Shown here one piece after another: positions 8,655-17,628 of a stretch of DNA of 64,000 bases. Source of the DNA: Hamadaea flava (GTDB lineage: Bacteria > Actinomycetota > Actinomycetes > Mycobacteriales > Micromonosporaceae); NCBI RefSeq assembly GCF_024172085.1, contig NZ_JAMZDZ010000001.1, positions 2,852,001 to 2,916,000 on the forward strand. Reading direction: 5' to 3'. The position numbers and the translations under genes are program-made. Positions within the stretch are counted from its first letter, which is position 1, and every line of letters begins with the position of its first letter. The notes under the pieces were generated by a model, which was not told the origin of the DNA, did no database searches, and worked only from the letters and a program-made list of their open reading frames with translations.

Positions 8655-8892
8655 TCACCAGTACGGAGACATCGTAGTTCTCATCGGCCCCGTCCGCGGG
8701 TTACTGAAGCGGCGCAAGCACCGGATCGTGGTCGTCTTACCCGCACCGTTGGCACCGGTCAGGCCCATCACATATCCGGTCGGCAGCTCGAAGCTCACGT
8801 CCCGCAGCGCGAAGCCGTCGCCTACCGCAATCCACGCCGCGCAGGGCGAACGCCAGACCGTCGGGGCAACTGTCCGAAGTGAAGTCAGACAT
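8655..8892 (-). pseudogene. Remnant: N-terminal fragment of an ABC ATPase, frameshifted
   Basis: The frame from ATG 8892 begins MSDFTSDS...AFALRGVD. The sequence then continues in another frame as GDGFALRDVSFELPTG and GLTGANGAGKTTTIR, an unmistakable Walker A region of an ABC-2-type exporter ATPase. A frameshift is needed near codon 20, and the homology stops right after Walker A, ending in unrelated sequence at a TGA at 8655. The ATG overlaps the stop of the upstream GntR remnant by eight bases, the arrangement of YtrA-type regulator/ABC operons. Confidence 0.8.
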
Positions 8893-9073
8893 GTTCGGAC
8901 TCGGTTCGCATCAGCCCGTCCATGACATCGATGAGTTCCTCGCGGCCGAGGCCGGCGCGCCGGGCCGCGTCCAGGGCCCTCGACAAGCCCTCTTCCACCT
9001 GCCGGAGCAGCTGCTCCCGCAGCAGCGCCGAGTCCAACGGGAGCACGTACGCACCCTTACCGGGCGAGGCCAC
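8885..9073 (-). pseudogene. Remnant: C-terminal part of a YtrA-type GntR regulator
   Basis: 62 codons from GTG 9073. The beginning (ASPGKGAYV) is the wing end of a GntR winged helix; the rest (LREQLLRQVEEGL, RRAGLGREELIDVM) is the short helical tail of YtrA-type regulators. The roughly 55 residues of DNA-binding helices that should precede it are absent, and upstream frames are closed by stops. The adjacent ABC ATPase is also broken, so the whole regulator-exporter operon is dead. Confidence 0.75.
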
Positions 9074-9237
9074 AAAGGAACCTCATGTCGCCTACTCCGC
9101 CCGGACACCGGTCACTGCGGCACCCCGATTCCATCAGCGGGAGCCAGGCGATGAGGTCGGCCGACGCAATCCGATGATGGGTTCGCCAGATCGGAGTGAT
9201 AGATCCCCGCTCGCACCCTCGACTGACGCGGCTGCGG

Positions 9238-10923
9238 TTACCTGTTCCGCTTCCGGGCGGCGAACGACTCCCGTCGCACCACGAGCTTCTTGCCTTTGAC
9301 GGTGCTGTTGCGCAGCGCGCTGATCACGTCGTCGGCCGCCCCGGCGGGCACCTCGACCAGCGAGAAGCGGTCCGAGATCTCGATCGCCCCGATGTCGCGC
9401 CCGCTGAGTCCCGCCTCGTTGGCGATCGCACCGACGAGGTCCTGAGGACGGATGTTCGCCCGCCGGCCAAGGCCGAAGAACAGCTTGACGGTGCCCGCGG
9501 TCGAACGGTTGGCGCTCTTGCCGCCACGTCGTTCGGGTTCCTCGTGCCGCGCCTTGCGGCTGACCGCGTCGGACTGGTCGGGGATCTCCTGCTCGTCGAT
9601 CTCGTTGCCGCTGGACTCATGGGCGAGTTGCACCGCCGCGAGAGCGATGTCGACGATGTCGAACTCGTCGCCGAGCGACTCGACCACGACGCGGAACCGC
9701 TCCAGGCGGTCGCCGGCGATCAGGTTCTCCTGCACGGCGGCGCGGGTCATCTCGAGCCGCCGCGTACGCAGATCGGCGACCGTGGGCAGCTTCTCGATCG
9801 TAAAACGCTGCTTGGTGGCCTGCTCGATCGTCTTGAGCATGCGGTGCTCGCGCGGCTCGGCCAGGGTGATCGCCACCCCTTCACGGCCCGCGCGCCCGAC
9901 GCGACCGATGCGGTGCACGTACGCCTCGGTGGCCGACGGCACGTTGTAGTTGACCACGTGCGTCAGCAGGTCGATGTCGAGGCCGCGCGCGGCGACGTCG
10001 GTGGCGATGAGCAGATCGGCGGTGCCGGCCCGCAGCCGGGCCATCACCCGGTCGCGCTGGTCTTGGCTCATCCCGCCGTGCAGCGGCTCAGCGCGGTAAC
10101 CACGACCGTTGAGCGTCTCGGTGAGCTCGTCCACCTCCTCGCGCGTGCGGCAGAAGACGATCGCCGCCGCCGGCGATTCGGTGTCGAGAATCCGGCCCAA
10201 CGCGGCCGGCTTATGCGCCCGGGACACCATGTACGCGCTCTGGCGGACCTTCGGCGCCTCGCCACGGGCCGGCTCCTGCCGACCCATCTCGATGCGGACC
10301 GGGTCACGCAGGTAGCGCTTGGCCAGAGTGCCGATCCGCGGGGGCATGGTGGCCGAGAAGAGCACGGTCTGCCGCTGCTCGCTGGTCTCGTCGAGGATCG
10401 CCTCGATGTCCTCGACGAAACCCATGTCCAGCATCTCGTCGGCCTCGTCCAGCACGACCGTCGTGACCTCGCCGAGGTCCAGCGTGCCGCGGTTGATGTG
10501 GTCGATGGCCCGGCCCGGTGTGGCGATGATGACGTCCACGCCGCGCCGCAGCGCCTGGAGCTGCCGCCCGATGGGCTGCCCGCCGTAGATCGGCAGCACC
10601 CGAACGCCCAGGTCGCGGCCGTAGCGGTGGAACGCCTGGGAGACCTGAATGGCCAGTTCCCGGGTTGGCACCAGCACCAGTGCCGCCGGGTTGACACCCC
10701 GATCACCGTCGGCGAGCCGTTGCAGGATCGGCAGCGCGAAGGCCGCGGTCTTGCCCGTGCCGGTGGCCGCCTGGCCGAGCACGTCGCTGCCCGCCGCGAT
10801 CGGCGGGATCGACTCGCGCTGGATCGGCGTCGGTTCCTCGTAACCAAGATCCGCCAGCGCCTTGAGCAGTTCCGACCGCAGCGCCAGATCGGTGAAGGAC
10901 ACCGCCTCCTCCGACGGGCTCAT
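9238..10923 (-). CDS. deaD: DEAD-box RNA helicase with DbpA-type RNA-binding domain
   Basis: 561 residues from ATG 10923, nine bases from an AGGAG; the in-frame ATG at 10929 is only three bases from it. Motifs in order: Q motif (GYEEPTPIQ), Walker A ATGTGKT, PTRELA, DEAD, SAT, and HRIGRVGRAG. A charged linker (about 430-475) leads to a C-terminal DbpA-like RNA-binding domain (TVKLFFGLGRRANIRPQDLV...). This is the DeaD/CsdA architecture, which remodels RNA in ribosome assembly and cold adaptation. Monocistronic. About 165 bases without a gene follow between its stop and the GntR remnant. Confidence 0.92.
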   Translation of the reverse strand: MSPSEEAVSFTDLALRSELLKALADLGYEEPTPIQRESIPPIAAGSDVLGQAATGTGKTAAFALPILQRLADGDRGVNPAALVLVPTRELAIQVSQAFHRYGRDLGVRVLPIYGGQPIGRQLQALRRGVDVIIATPGRAIDHINRGTLDLGEVTTVVLDEADEMLDMGFVEDIEAILDETSEQRQTVLFSATMPPRIGTLAKRYLRDPVRIEMGRQEPARGEAPKVRQSAYMVSRAHKPAALGRILDTESPAAAIVFCRTREEVDELTETLNGRGYRAEPLHGGMSQDQRDRVMARLRAGTADLLIATDVAARGLDIDLLTHVVNYNVPSATEAYVHRIGRVGRAGREGVAITLAEPREHRMLKTIEQATKQRFTIEKLPTVADLRTRRLEMTRAAVQENLIAGDRLERFRVVVESLGDEFDIVDIALAAVQLAHESSGNEIDEQEIPDQSDAVSRKARHEEPERRGGKSANRSTAGTVKLFFGLGRRANIRPQDLVGAIANEAGLSGRDIGAIEISDRFSLVEVPAGAADDVISALRNSTVKGKKLVVRRESFAARKRNR

Positions 10924-11062
10924 CGCCATCAACTCCTGCCCCTGTAGACACAACGCAGCAGGGATTCTCCCAGGTCATCATCGCAGCCATGCCGCCAGGC
11001 CACTACCGAATCGCCGAGTACCGGCGATTGCACTCACAACAGTCAATGCACTCCGCGACCGG

Positions 11063-11095
11063 CAGGGCCGGGTCACGTGGGGTGACCCGGCCCTG
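11063..11095 (-). terminator. Hairpin terminator after the FtsX-type exporter genes
   Basis: A perfect 14-bp stem (11063-11076 with 11082-11095) with loop GTGGG lies 12 bases beyond the permease stop codon. Confidence 0.85.
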
Positions 11096-11106
11096 TCCGC
11101 TGCGGC

Positions 11107-13470
11107 TTACTCGTTGTGGAGCACCTCCGCGATCCTCAGCCGGGCCGCACGGCGGGCCGGAACCAGCGCGCCCACGAGCGCGATCAGCACCCCGGCCACG
11201 ACCAGCAAGGCCAGCGTCGGCGCATGCCACATGTTCAGGACCGCCCTCGGAATGGCGACCCGCGCCGCGTCGGCGGTGATCGGCAGGATCACACGGTGCG
11301 CGACGATCCCCAGCGGGAGGCCGAGCAGGCCGCCGACCGCCCCGAGCAGCCCCATCGAGGTCAATACCACCGCCACCACCTGACGCGGGGTCATCCCGAT
11401 CGACTTCAGCATGCCGAGGCTGCGGCGACGCTCGTGGACGTTGAGCACCACCGTGTTGAAGACGCCCAGCGCCGCGACCGTCGACAGCAGCAGCGCCAGC
11501 ACCGCCGAGAAGCTGATGACCACCACCTCGAGGCCGTTTTGCTGGGAGGTGTCCCACGCGTCGATTCCTGGGTCGGCCGCCCGGACCGCCTCGACGTACG
11601 CGGCGACGCTGCCACCACGAACCAGCTGGACCTGGTAATACACCTCCCACGGCCGCACGACACGGTCGGGGGCCAGTTCGGTCAGCACCCGCCAGTCGAC
11701 CAACGCGGCAGGCGGACCGATGGCACCATCCATCGTCTCGCCCACGATCGTCAGCTCGGTACGCCGCCCGTCCAGCTCCAGCGTGAATCGATCGCCGACC
11801 GTCAGCCCGCGCTCGCGCATCAGCTCGGACGACACCACCGTCTCGTCCAGGCGGGTCGCCCAGCGCCCCTTGGTCAACTCGTCCTGGTAGCCCATGGACG
11901 CGTAGTCGCCGCGGACGAAATTCACCCGCAACGGCTGTGTCTGCCCTAGGGCGGGCACAGGCATCCCCAGAATGGCCGCCACCCGGGCCGCGTTCGGCAG
12001 GCCACGCAGAAGAGCCTCCACCTGCGCGTCGGTCCGGCCGGTGACCTGCGGGGCATCCTGCGGGGACAGCCGGCCCTCGCCGCTGATCCGGATCGAGCCG
12101 TCGGAGGGCTGGACGGCGATCTGCCCGGACGACCGGTCCTCGATCGCGGCGACCCGCGTCAGGGTGTCGGCCAGGCCGGTCGCGAACGTCACCGTGGTGA
12201 CGCCGAGTAGGACGGCCACGACCGTGAAGGCCGTGCGGCCCGGCCGAGCGAACGGCAGCCCGAGCCCGAGGCTGACCGCCCGAGGCAACCGGGTACCGGC
12301 GAGGCGGCGCTGCACTCGCAGGCCACGGCCGGTCCGGGGCGCGCTCCCGGCGCTGATCGCCTCCGCGGCCGACAGCCGGTGCGCCCGCAACGCCGGCACC
12401 AACGCCGTCACGGCGACCAGGGTCGGCACGCCGAGCAGCGCAACCGCCCATACCCAGCCGGCAGCACCGATGCCGCCGCCGAGGCCGAGCCCCTCGAACC
12501 CATCGCTGAGCAGTGGTTGGGCCGCGAACGCTCCAGCGACGGTACCGAGGACACCGCCGGCAACGGCGGGCACTGACACCATGACGAGGTACACAGCGAC
12601 CACTTGTCGCGGCGTGAACCCGATCGCCTTGAGCACCCCGATGTGCCGGAACCCGGAAACGACGGCGCCGCTGACCACGTTGCCCACGATGACCACTGCG
12701 ACGACGAGCCCGAGCACGCCGAACGTGGCCAGCAGCGGCACGTAGACGGCGATGTCGGCGGCGATCTTGTCCTTGACGACTTGGTAGGGCTGGGCGGCGA
12801 TCAACGCGTCCGCCGTCAGTCCGCTCGTGACGGCGGCGACGGCCGCTTCGACCTCGGCCTTCGTCGACACGTCCCCGGTGAACCGGTAGAGCATCTGCAC
12901 GCCGGTCGGCTTCAGCGCCGTCATCTGCTCCGGCGTGACCCATGCGTCCGCGGTCTGGCTGAGGCTGTACGCGTGGCCGACGACCAGGAACTTCACGCCG
13001 CCGAGCGTGATCTCGTCGGGCAGTTCCTGCGGGTCGTCGCCGCTCATCGGGGGCAGGTTGAGCACCACCTCACCAGGGCCGGTCGGCCAGCGCCCCCGCC
13101 ACAGGTCCAGCCGGTCGACCGGCCCACCCGGGTCACCGCGGCCCACGACCGTGAACAGCCCGTGCGGACCAGGTCCGTCACCCTCGCGGAAGTCAAGCAG
13201 CGCCTGCCGGAACGGCCCCGCGGCTGATGCCACACCGGTACGCCGAGAGGTGAGCTCTGCGTCGGTTACCTTGGTCGGGTCGAACACCGCGACCGCATGC
13301 GGACCCTGTTGAGCCGTGAACGTCCGGTCGAACGGCGCCGAGGACGCGTCCAGCAGCACGAGAGCGATCACGATCGTCAGGGTCGACATCAGAACGACGA
13401 GTCCGATGACGAACGTCTGCAGCCTCCGCCGCTGGATAGCGGCCCGGGCCGCCCGCCACACGGCGCTCAT
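11107..13470 (-). CDS. ABC exporter permease, FtsX/MacB family, two FtsX modules
   Basis: 787 residues from ATG 13470, which overlaps the ATPase stop (ATGA). An N-terminal membrane helix (about 18-40) is followed by a large extracytoplasmic domain and an FtsX membrane module (about 250-375). A second extracytoplasmic domain and second FtsX module (about 640-787) follow. Each module carries the repeated signature GVLKAIGFTPRQVVAVYL / GMLKSIGMTPRQVVAVVL. This layout is typical of actinobacterial exporters of lipids, peptides or antibiotics. The divergent two-component system suggests that envelope or drug stress induces it. Confidence 0.9.
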   Translation of the reverse strand: MSAVWRAARAAIQRRRLQTFVIGLVVLMSTLTIVIALVLLDASSAPFDRTFTAQQGPHAVAVFDPTKVTDAELTSRRTGVASAAGPFRQALLDFREGDGPGPHGLFTVVGRGDPGGPVDRLDLWRGRWPTGPGEVVLNLPPMSGDDPQELPDEITLGGVKFLVVGHAYSLSQTADAWVTPEQMTALKPTGVQMLYRFTGDVSTKAEVEAAVAAVTSGLTADALIAAQPYQVVKDKIAADIAVYVPLLATFGVLGLVVAVVIVGNVVSGAVVSGFRHIGVLKAIGFTPRQVVAVYLVMVSVPAVAGGVLGTVAGAFAAQPLLSDGFEGLGLGGGIGAAGWVWAVALLGVPTLVAVTALVPALRAHRLSAAEAISAGSAPRTGRGLRVQRRLAGTRLPRAVSLGLGLPFARPGRTAFTVVAVLLGVTTVTFATGLADTLTRVAAIEDRSSGQIAVQPSDGSIRISGEGRLSPQDAPQVTGRTDAQVEALLRGLPNAARVAAILGMPVPALGQTQPLRVNFVRGDYASMGYQDELTKGRWATRLDETVVSSELMRERGLTVGDRFTLELDGRRTELTIVGETMDGAIGPPAALVDWRVLTELAPDRVVRPWEVYYQVQLVRGGSVAAYVEAVRAADPGIDAWDTSQQNGLEVVVISFSAVLALLLSTVAALGVFNTVVLNVHERRRSLGMLKSIGMTPRQVVAVVLTSMGLLGAVGGLLGLPLGIVAHRVILPITADAARVAIPRAVLNMWHAPTLALLVVAGVLIALVGALVPARRAARLRIAEVLHNE

Positions 13471-14159
13471 ACTCGATCCAGGGTGCGCTCGTTGGCGATC
13501 CGGCCGTCGGCCAACTCGATCAACCGGCTCGCGCACCGGGTGGCGAGCCGCTCGTCGTGCGTGACGATCAGCAGCGTCTGACCGATCTGATGGAGATCCA
13601 ACAGCAGGTCCATCACCTGTTCCCCGGCGCGGCTGTCCAGCGCGCCGGTCGGCTCGTCCGCCAGCAACAGGGCCGGACGATTCATCAACGCCCGCGCCAC
13701 GGCCACCCGCTGCCGCTCGCCACCACTCAACGCCGCCGGGTACACATCGCGCCGGTCGGCGATCCCCAACTCGTCGAACAGCTCCAGCGCCCGCGTACGC
13801 GCCGGCCCGGCCGCGGTGCCGGCCAACTGCGCCGCCAGCGCCACATTGTCCAATGCCGACAGATCGTCGAGCAGATTGAAGAACTGGAAGATCATGCCGA
13901 TCCGGTGCCGGCGGAACAACGCCAGCTTCGTTTCGTTCAGCCGTCCCAGGTCCTCTCCGTGAACCTCCACGGTCCCGGCCGTCGGCCGATCCAGCCCGGC
14001 GATCATGTTCAGCAGGGTCGACTTGCCACAGCCGGACGGCCCCATCACCGCGACCGCCTCGCCGGCGTGGATCTCCAGCGACAGACCGTCGAGCGCGATC
14101 GTGTCGCCGAACTCCTTGCGTATGCCGTCCACTCGCACCACACAGGTCTCCTTGGTCAT
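13467..14159 (-). CDS. ABC exporter ATPase, MacB/LolD type
   Basis: 230 residues from ATG 14159 (MTKETCVVRVDG). Walker A GPSGCGKST is near residue 43, the Q-loop FQFFNLL, signature LSGGERQRVAVARAL and Walker B LLLADEPTGALD follow, then the switch His in VTHDE. All catalytic residues are intact. It is paired with the overlapping downstream FtsX permease. Confidence 0.93.
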   Translation of the reverse strand: MTKETCVVRVDGIRKEFGDTIALDGLSLEIHAGEAVAVMGPSGCGKSTLLNMIAGLDRPTAGTVEVHGEDLGRLNETKLALFRRHRIGMIFQFFNLLDDLSALDNVALAAQLAGTAAGPARTRALELFDELGIADRRDVYPAALSGGERQRVAVARALMNRPALLLADEPTGALDSRAGEQVMDLLLDLHQIGQTLLIVTHDERLATRCASRLIELADGRIANERTLDRV

Positions 14160-14297
14160 GGCAGCACGGTATGGCCGTCCGTACCGGCACCACATCGTCC
14201 CGACGATGCAACCAGCCGGCGCCGTCATCCCGGAGATGTACGCGGCTGGACACCGCGAAGGATGCCGCGCCCGCCCGGGTTCTGCGACAGTGGTGGC

Positions 14298-15134
14298 GTG
14301 CAGACCGCAACGTTATGGCTCGTTGTCGCCCTCGCGGTGGCCGTCGCGGCCGCCGCATGGCTAGGCGCAGCCCTGCGGTACGCACATCGCCGCCACCGCC
14401 GCGCGCTGGAGGAACGGGGCTGGCTCCTCGAACGCGAACGCGAGAGCGCAGCGCGCACCGCCGTCGACGACGAACGGGCCCGGATCGCCCGCGAACTCCA
14501 CGACATCGTCAGCCACAACGTCAGCCTCATGATCGTCCAGGCGTCGGCGGCCCGCGAGGTACTCGCGGCCCAACCGGAAGAGGCCGCACTGGCACTGTCG
14601 GCCGTCGAACGGGCGGGCCGGGACACCATGACCGAGCTGCGACACCTCCTCGGGCTGCTGGCCCCGTCGGCCGACGGCGACGACGAGGACAGCGGCGACC
14701 ACAGCGGCCTGGCGCCACAACCCAGCCTGCGCCGCCTCAGCCCGCTCATCGACCGCATCGCGTTCGCCGGCCTGCCCGTGGACGTACGCATCTCAGGCGA
14801 GCCGAGACCACTGCCGGCCGGGATCGACGTCACCGCGTACCGCATCGTCCAGGAGGCCCTCACGAACGCGTTGAAGCACGGCACCGGCGGGAAGGCGGAG
14901 GTGACGATCCGCTACGCCCAGCGCTCCGTACGCATCGAGGTGCTCAACACCGGCCCGAGCGTGCTGACCGGCAACCCGACCGGCAACCGGGCGACGGGCG
15001 GCGGTGAGGGTGCCGGGCGCGGCCTGCTCGGTCTCCGGCAGCGTGTCGCCGTCTACGGCGGAGACCTCGACGCACGACGCCGGCTCGGCGGCGGATACCG
15101 CGTCCGCGCCCGCATCCCGGTGGACCCCGGATGA
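14298..15134 (+). CDS. NarL-type sensor histidine kinase
   Basis: 278 residues from GTG 14298. A single membrane helix (about 5-26) has no real extracytoplasmic sensor. The HisKA_3 dimerisation helix contains phospho-His68 in RIARELHDIVSHN, and a HATPase_c domain carries the N-box EALTNALKHG and G-box GRGLLGLRQRV. Such intramembrane-type kinases usually sense envelope stress or a partner exporter. The gene is divergent from the exporter (138-base gap) and overlaps the regulator by ATGA. Confidence 0.9.
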   Translation: MQTATLWLVVALAVAVAAAAWLGAALRYAHRRHRRALEERGWLLERERESAARTAVDDERARIARELHDIVSHNVSLMIVQASAAREVLAAQPEEAALALSAVERAGRDTMTELRHLLGLLAPSADGDDEDSGDHSGLAPQPSLRRLSPLIDRIAFAGLPVDVRISGEPRPLPAGIDVTAYRIVQEALTNALKHGTGGKAEVTIRYAQRSVRIEVLNTGPSVLTGNPTGNRATGGGEGAGRGLLGLRQRVAVYGGDLDARRRLGGGYRVRARIPVDPG

Positions 15135-15850
15135 CGACACCGGGGGATCCGGCGTACGCCGCGGAGCCGACTCCGCCACCCAGCGTCCTCATCGTGGACG
15201 ACCAGGAGCTGATCCGCACCGGCTTCCGGCTCATCTTGACCGCCCGAGGCATCGACGTGGTCGGCGAAGCCGCCGACGGAGCCGACGCGGTGGCGGCCGA
15301 ACGGCGACTCCGCCCAGACGTCGTGCTCATGGACATCCGGATGCCGGTCATGGACGGACTCGAAGCCACCCGGCGCATCCTCGAATACAACCCCCGCTGC
15401 CGCGTCCTCATGCTCACCACGTTCGACCTCGACCGATACGTGTACGCCGCCTTGGCCATCGGCGCCAGCGGCTTCCTCCTCAAAGACGTCACCGCCGACC
15501 ATCTCGCGAAGGCGGTACGGCTGGTCGACACCGGCGACGCGCTCCTAGCCCCCTCGATCACCCGCCGGCTCGTCCAGCGCTTCGCCGCCAGCGAGCAGCA
15601 CGTCGGCGAACGCAAACCGCCGCCCGCCGCCCACCTCGACCTCTCCGCGCTCACCCCGCGGGAGTTGGAGGTGCTGACACTCCTCGGCCGCGGCCTGTCC
15701 AACACCGAACTGGCTCACCAGCTGACCCTCAGCGAAGCGACGGTCAAGACACATGTCGCGCGAATCTTCGCCAAGCTCGAGCTACGCGGCCGAGCCCAAG
15801 CAGTGGTGCTCGCCTACGAGACCGGCCTGGTCAGCCCCGGCGACCCGTAG
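15131..15850 (+). CDS. NarL/LuxR-type response regulator
   Basis: 239 residues. Receiver domain with Asp23-Asp24, phospho-Asp68 in VLMDIRMP and Lys118; C-terminal LuxR helix-turn-helix (LTPRELEVLTLLGRGLSN, LSEATVKTHVARIF) at about 175-230. Coupled to the kinase by a four-base overlap. The likely target is the divergent MacB/FtsX exporter promoter between 14160 and 14297. Confidence 0.92.
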   Translation: MTTPGDPAYAAEPTPPPSVLIVDDQELIRTGFRLILTARGIDVVGEAADGADAVAAERRLRPDVVLMDIRMPVMDGLEATRRILEYNPRCRVLMLTTFDLDRYVYAALAIGASGFLLKDVTADHLAKAVRLVDTGDALLAPSITRRLVQRFAASEQHVGERKPPPAAHLDLSALTPRELEVLTLLGRGLSNTELAHQLTLSEATVKTHVARIFAKLELRGRAQAVVLAYETGLVSPGDP

Positions 15851-15867
15851 GTCCCGATTCGGCGCGG

Positions 15868-16701
15868 TCAGACAAGGCTGCGAAGGACGGCCTCGACGGC
15901 GTCGATGAGGAGGTCGCCCTCGGTGCCTGACCTGCGGACAAGGCCCAGCTCGACATCGGGCAGGTCCGGCAGTCCCGCGACCGCCGTGCCGGGGTCCAGG
16001 TTGACCGGGAGGAGCGCGGCGACCCCCAGCCCGGCCCGAACGGCGGCTTTGACGCCGGCGAGGCTCGTGCTCTCGAAAGCGATACGCCAGGTGCGGTCTG
16101 CGGCCTCGATCGCATCGAGCAGGAGTGGGCGCCAATTGCAGGGCTGGGAGAACAGGACCAGCGGAAGCGGGTCGACGGTGAGGTCGACGCCGGGTCCGGC
16201 CGCCCAGGCCAAAGGTAACCGGACCGTCCAGCGTGGCGGTTCCGGAAGGTGCACCGGGTCGCAGAGAGCCAGTTGTACGCGACCGGTCGCGAACGCGTCG
16301 CGCATAGCGGGGCCGGGGGCGCTGACGAGTTCGAGGGTCGCGCCGGGATGGATCCGACCGAAGTCGGCGAGTGCTTGCGGCAACGGCGCCGCGGCGAGGT
16401 CTTCGATCAACCCGACTCCACAGTGCCCGGTCAGAGCCTGGCGCGGTGCCTGCAGCGCTTGGGCGGACAACGCCAAGATCCGCTCGGCGTACGGCAGTAG
16501 CGTCTCGCCGGCCCGAGTGAGCGCCACGCCGGTCGCGGAGCGGTGTAGCAGCGGCTCGCCGACCAGCCGTTCGAGCTTGCGCAGCTGCTGGCTCAACGCA
16601 GGCTGGCTGTGTCCGAGCGAAGCCGCCGCCCGGCTGATACTGCGTGCCCGAGCGGCGGTCAGAAAGGCGCGCAACAGCCCGGTTTCCAGATCGTGAGCCA
16701 T
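15868..16701 (-). CDS. LysR-family transcriptional regulator
   Basis: 277 residues from ATG 16701. An N-terminal winged helix (residues about 5-62, including SISRAAASLGHSQPALSQQL) is followed by a LysR substrate-binding domain. The gene is divergent from the PhzF operon with about 70 bases between them, the classic LysR arrangement, so it probably controls that operon. Its stop lies 18 bases from the convergent response-regulator stop. Confidence 0.88.
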   Translation of the reverse strand: MAHDLETGLLRAFLTAARARSISRAAASLGHSQPALSQQLRKLERLVGEPLLHRSATGVALTRAGETLLPYAERILALSAQALQAPRQALTGHCGVGLIEDLAAAPLPQALADFGRIHPGATLELVSAPGPAMRDAFATGRVQLALCDPVHLPEPPRWTVRLPLAWAAGPGVDLTVDPLPLVLFSQPCNWRPLLLDAIEAADRTWRIAFESTSLAGVKAAVRAGLGVAALLPVNLDPGTAVAGLPDLPDVELGLVRRSGTEGDLLIDAVEAVLRSLV

Positions 16702-16773
16702 AAGCAAAACCTATAGCCGGTAACCTGAACCGCCTAGTTCCCATGAACTACGCTCCCGCTTACTGTCGTTATC

Positions 16774-17628
16774 GTGCGATATCACCACGTCGACGTCTTC
16801 ACCACCCAGCCGTACAGCGGCAACAGCCTCGCGGTGTTTCCCGACGCCGGGGCGCTCCGTGGGCGGCAGATGGCCCACATCACCAGGGAACTGCGGCACT
16901 TCGAATCGATCTTCCTGACGCAGGACGGCCCGGTCTGGTCGGCCCGAGTCTTCGACCTTCTGGACGAGCTGGACTTCGCCGGGCACCCCGTCATCGGCGC
17001 AGCCGGGGTGCTCCATGCGCTGCACAGCACCGCGGACGAACAGACGTGGACGTTGAGGCTGAAGGCTCGCACCGTTCGCGTGACGACCCGCAGGCACGAA
17101 CCCGGCCGATACGCCGGTCGCCTCGACCAGGGGTCGGCATCGTTCCTCGGCCGCCCTGAGGTGGCTGGCATCCTCTCGTCCTTCTCGCTGCATCCGGACG
17201 ACCTCACCCCCGGCCTTCCCCCGGAGGTCGTGTCCACCGGCCTGCGCTACCTCGTGCTGCCGATCCGTGGCGAGGCCCTGAGCCGCGCCCGGATCATCGC
17301 TGATCTCACCGAGCCGTTGGCCGCCGTCGGTGCGCAGTTCGCGTACCTGCTCGACGTGGCGGCGATGGAAGGACGGCACTGGAACAACGACGGCGTCGTG
17401 GAGGACGTGGCGACCGGCAGCGGCGCGGGTTGTGCCGCCGCCTTCCTGCGTCGCCACGGACGAATCGGCGACGGCGAGCCGACCACCCTGAGCCAGGGCC
17501 GTTTCACCGGCCGCCCCAGCACGATGACGATCGCGGCGCACGGCCAGGGCGAAGACATCGAATCGGTCGAAGTCGGCGGCGATGTCGTCCTGATCGGCGA
17601 GGGCAGTCTGCGAGAGCTGCCCCAATGA
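16774..17628 (+). CDS. PhzF-family isomerase/epimerase
   Basis: 284 residues from GTG 16774. The diaminopimelate-epimerase-like fold is shown by VDVFTTQPYSGNSLAVF at the N-terminus, the catalytic acid Glu44 in RHFESIFL, FAGHPVIGAA near residue 69 and EDVATGSGAGCAAAFL near residue 210. PhzF enzymes isomerise small cyclic or amino-acid-derived acids. No phenazine genes are nearby, so phenazine synthesis is not implied. First gene of a three-gene operon; its stop overlaps the next start. Confidence 0.85.
   Translation: MRYHHVDVFTTQPYSGNSLAVFPDAGALRGRQMAHITRELRHFESIFLTQDGPVWSARVFDLLDELDFAGHPVIGAAGVLHALHSTADEQTWTLRLKARTVRVTTRRHEPGRYAGRLDQGSASFLGRPEVAGILSSFSLHPDDLTPGLPPEVVSTGLRYLVLPIRGEALSRARIIADLTEPLAAVGAQFAYLLDVAAMEGRHWNNDGVVEDVATGSGAGCAAAFLRRHGRIGDGEPTTLSQGRFTGRPSTMTIAAHGQGEDIESVEVGGDVVLIGEGSLRELPQ

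Noticed and set aside
9196-10947. Long plus-strand frame opposite the DEAD-box helicase
   Set aside because: The minus-strand frame has all helicase motifs. The opposite frame is Arg/Asp/Val-rich with no motif.
13471-14385. Upstream extension of the FtsX permease to 1092 residues
   Set aside because: The extension overlaps the whole ATPase gene in another frame. The ATG at 13470 overlaps the ATPase stop by ATGA, the normal coupling.
16774-17628. Phenazine biosynthesis
   Set aside because: A PhzF-family protein alone is not evidence of it; no other phz genes are in the window.
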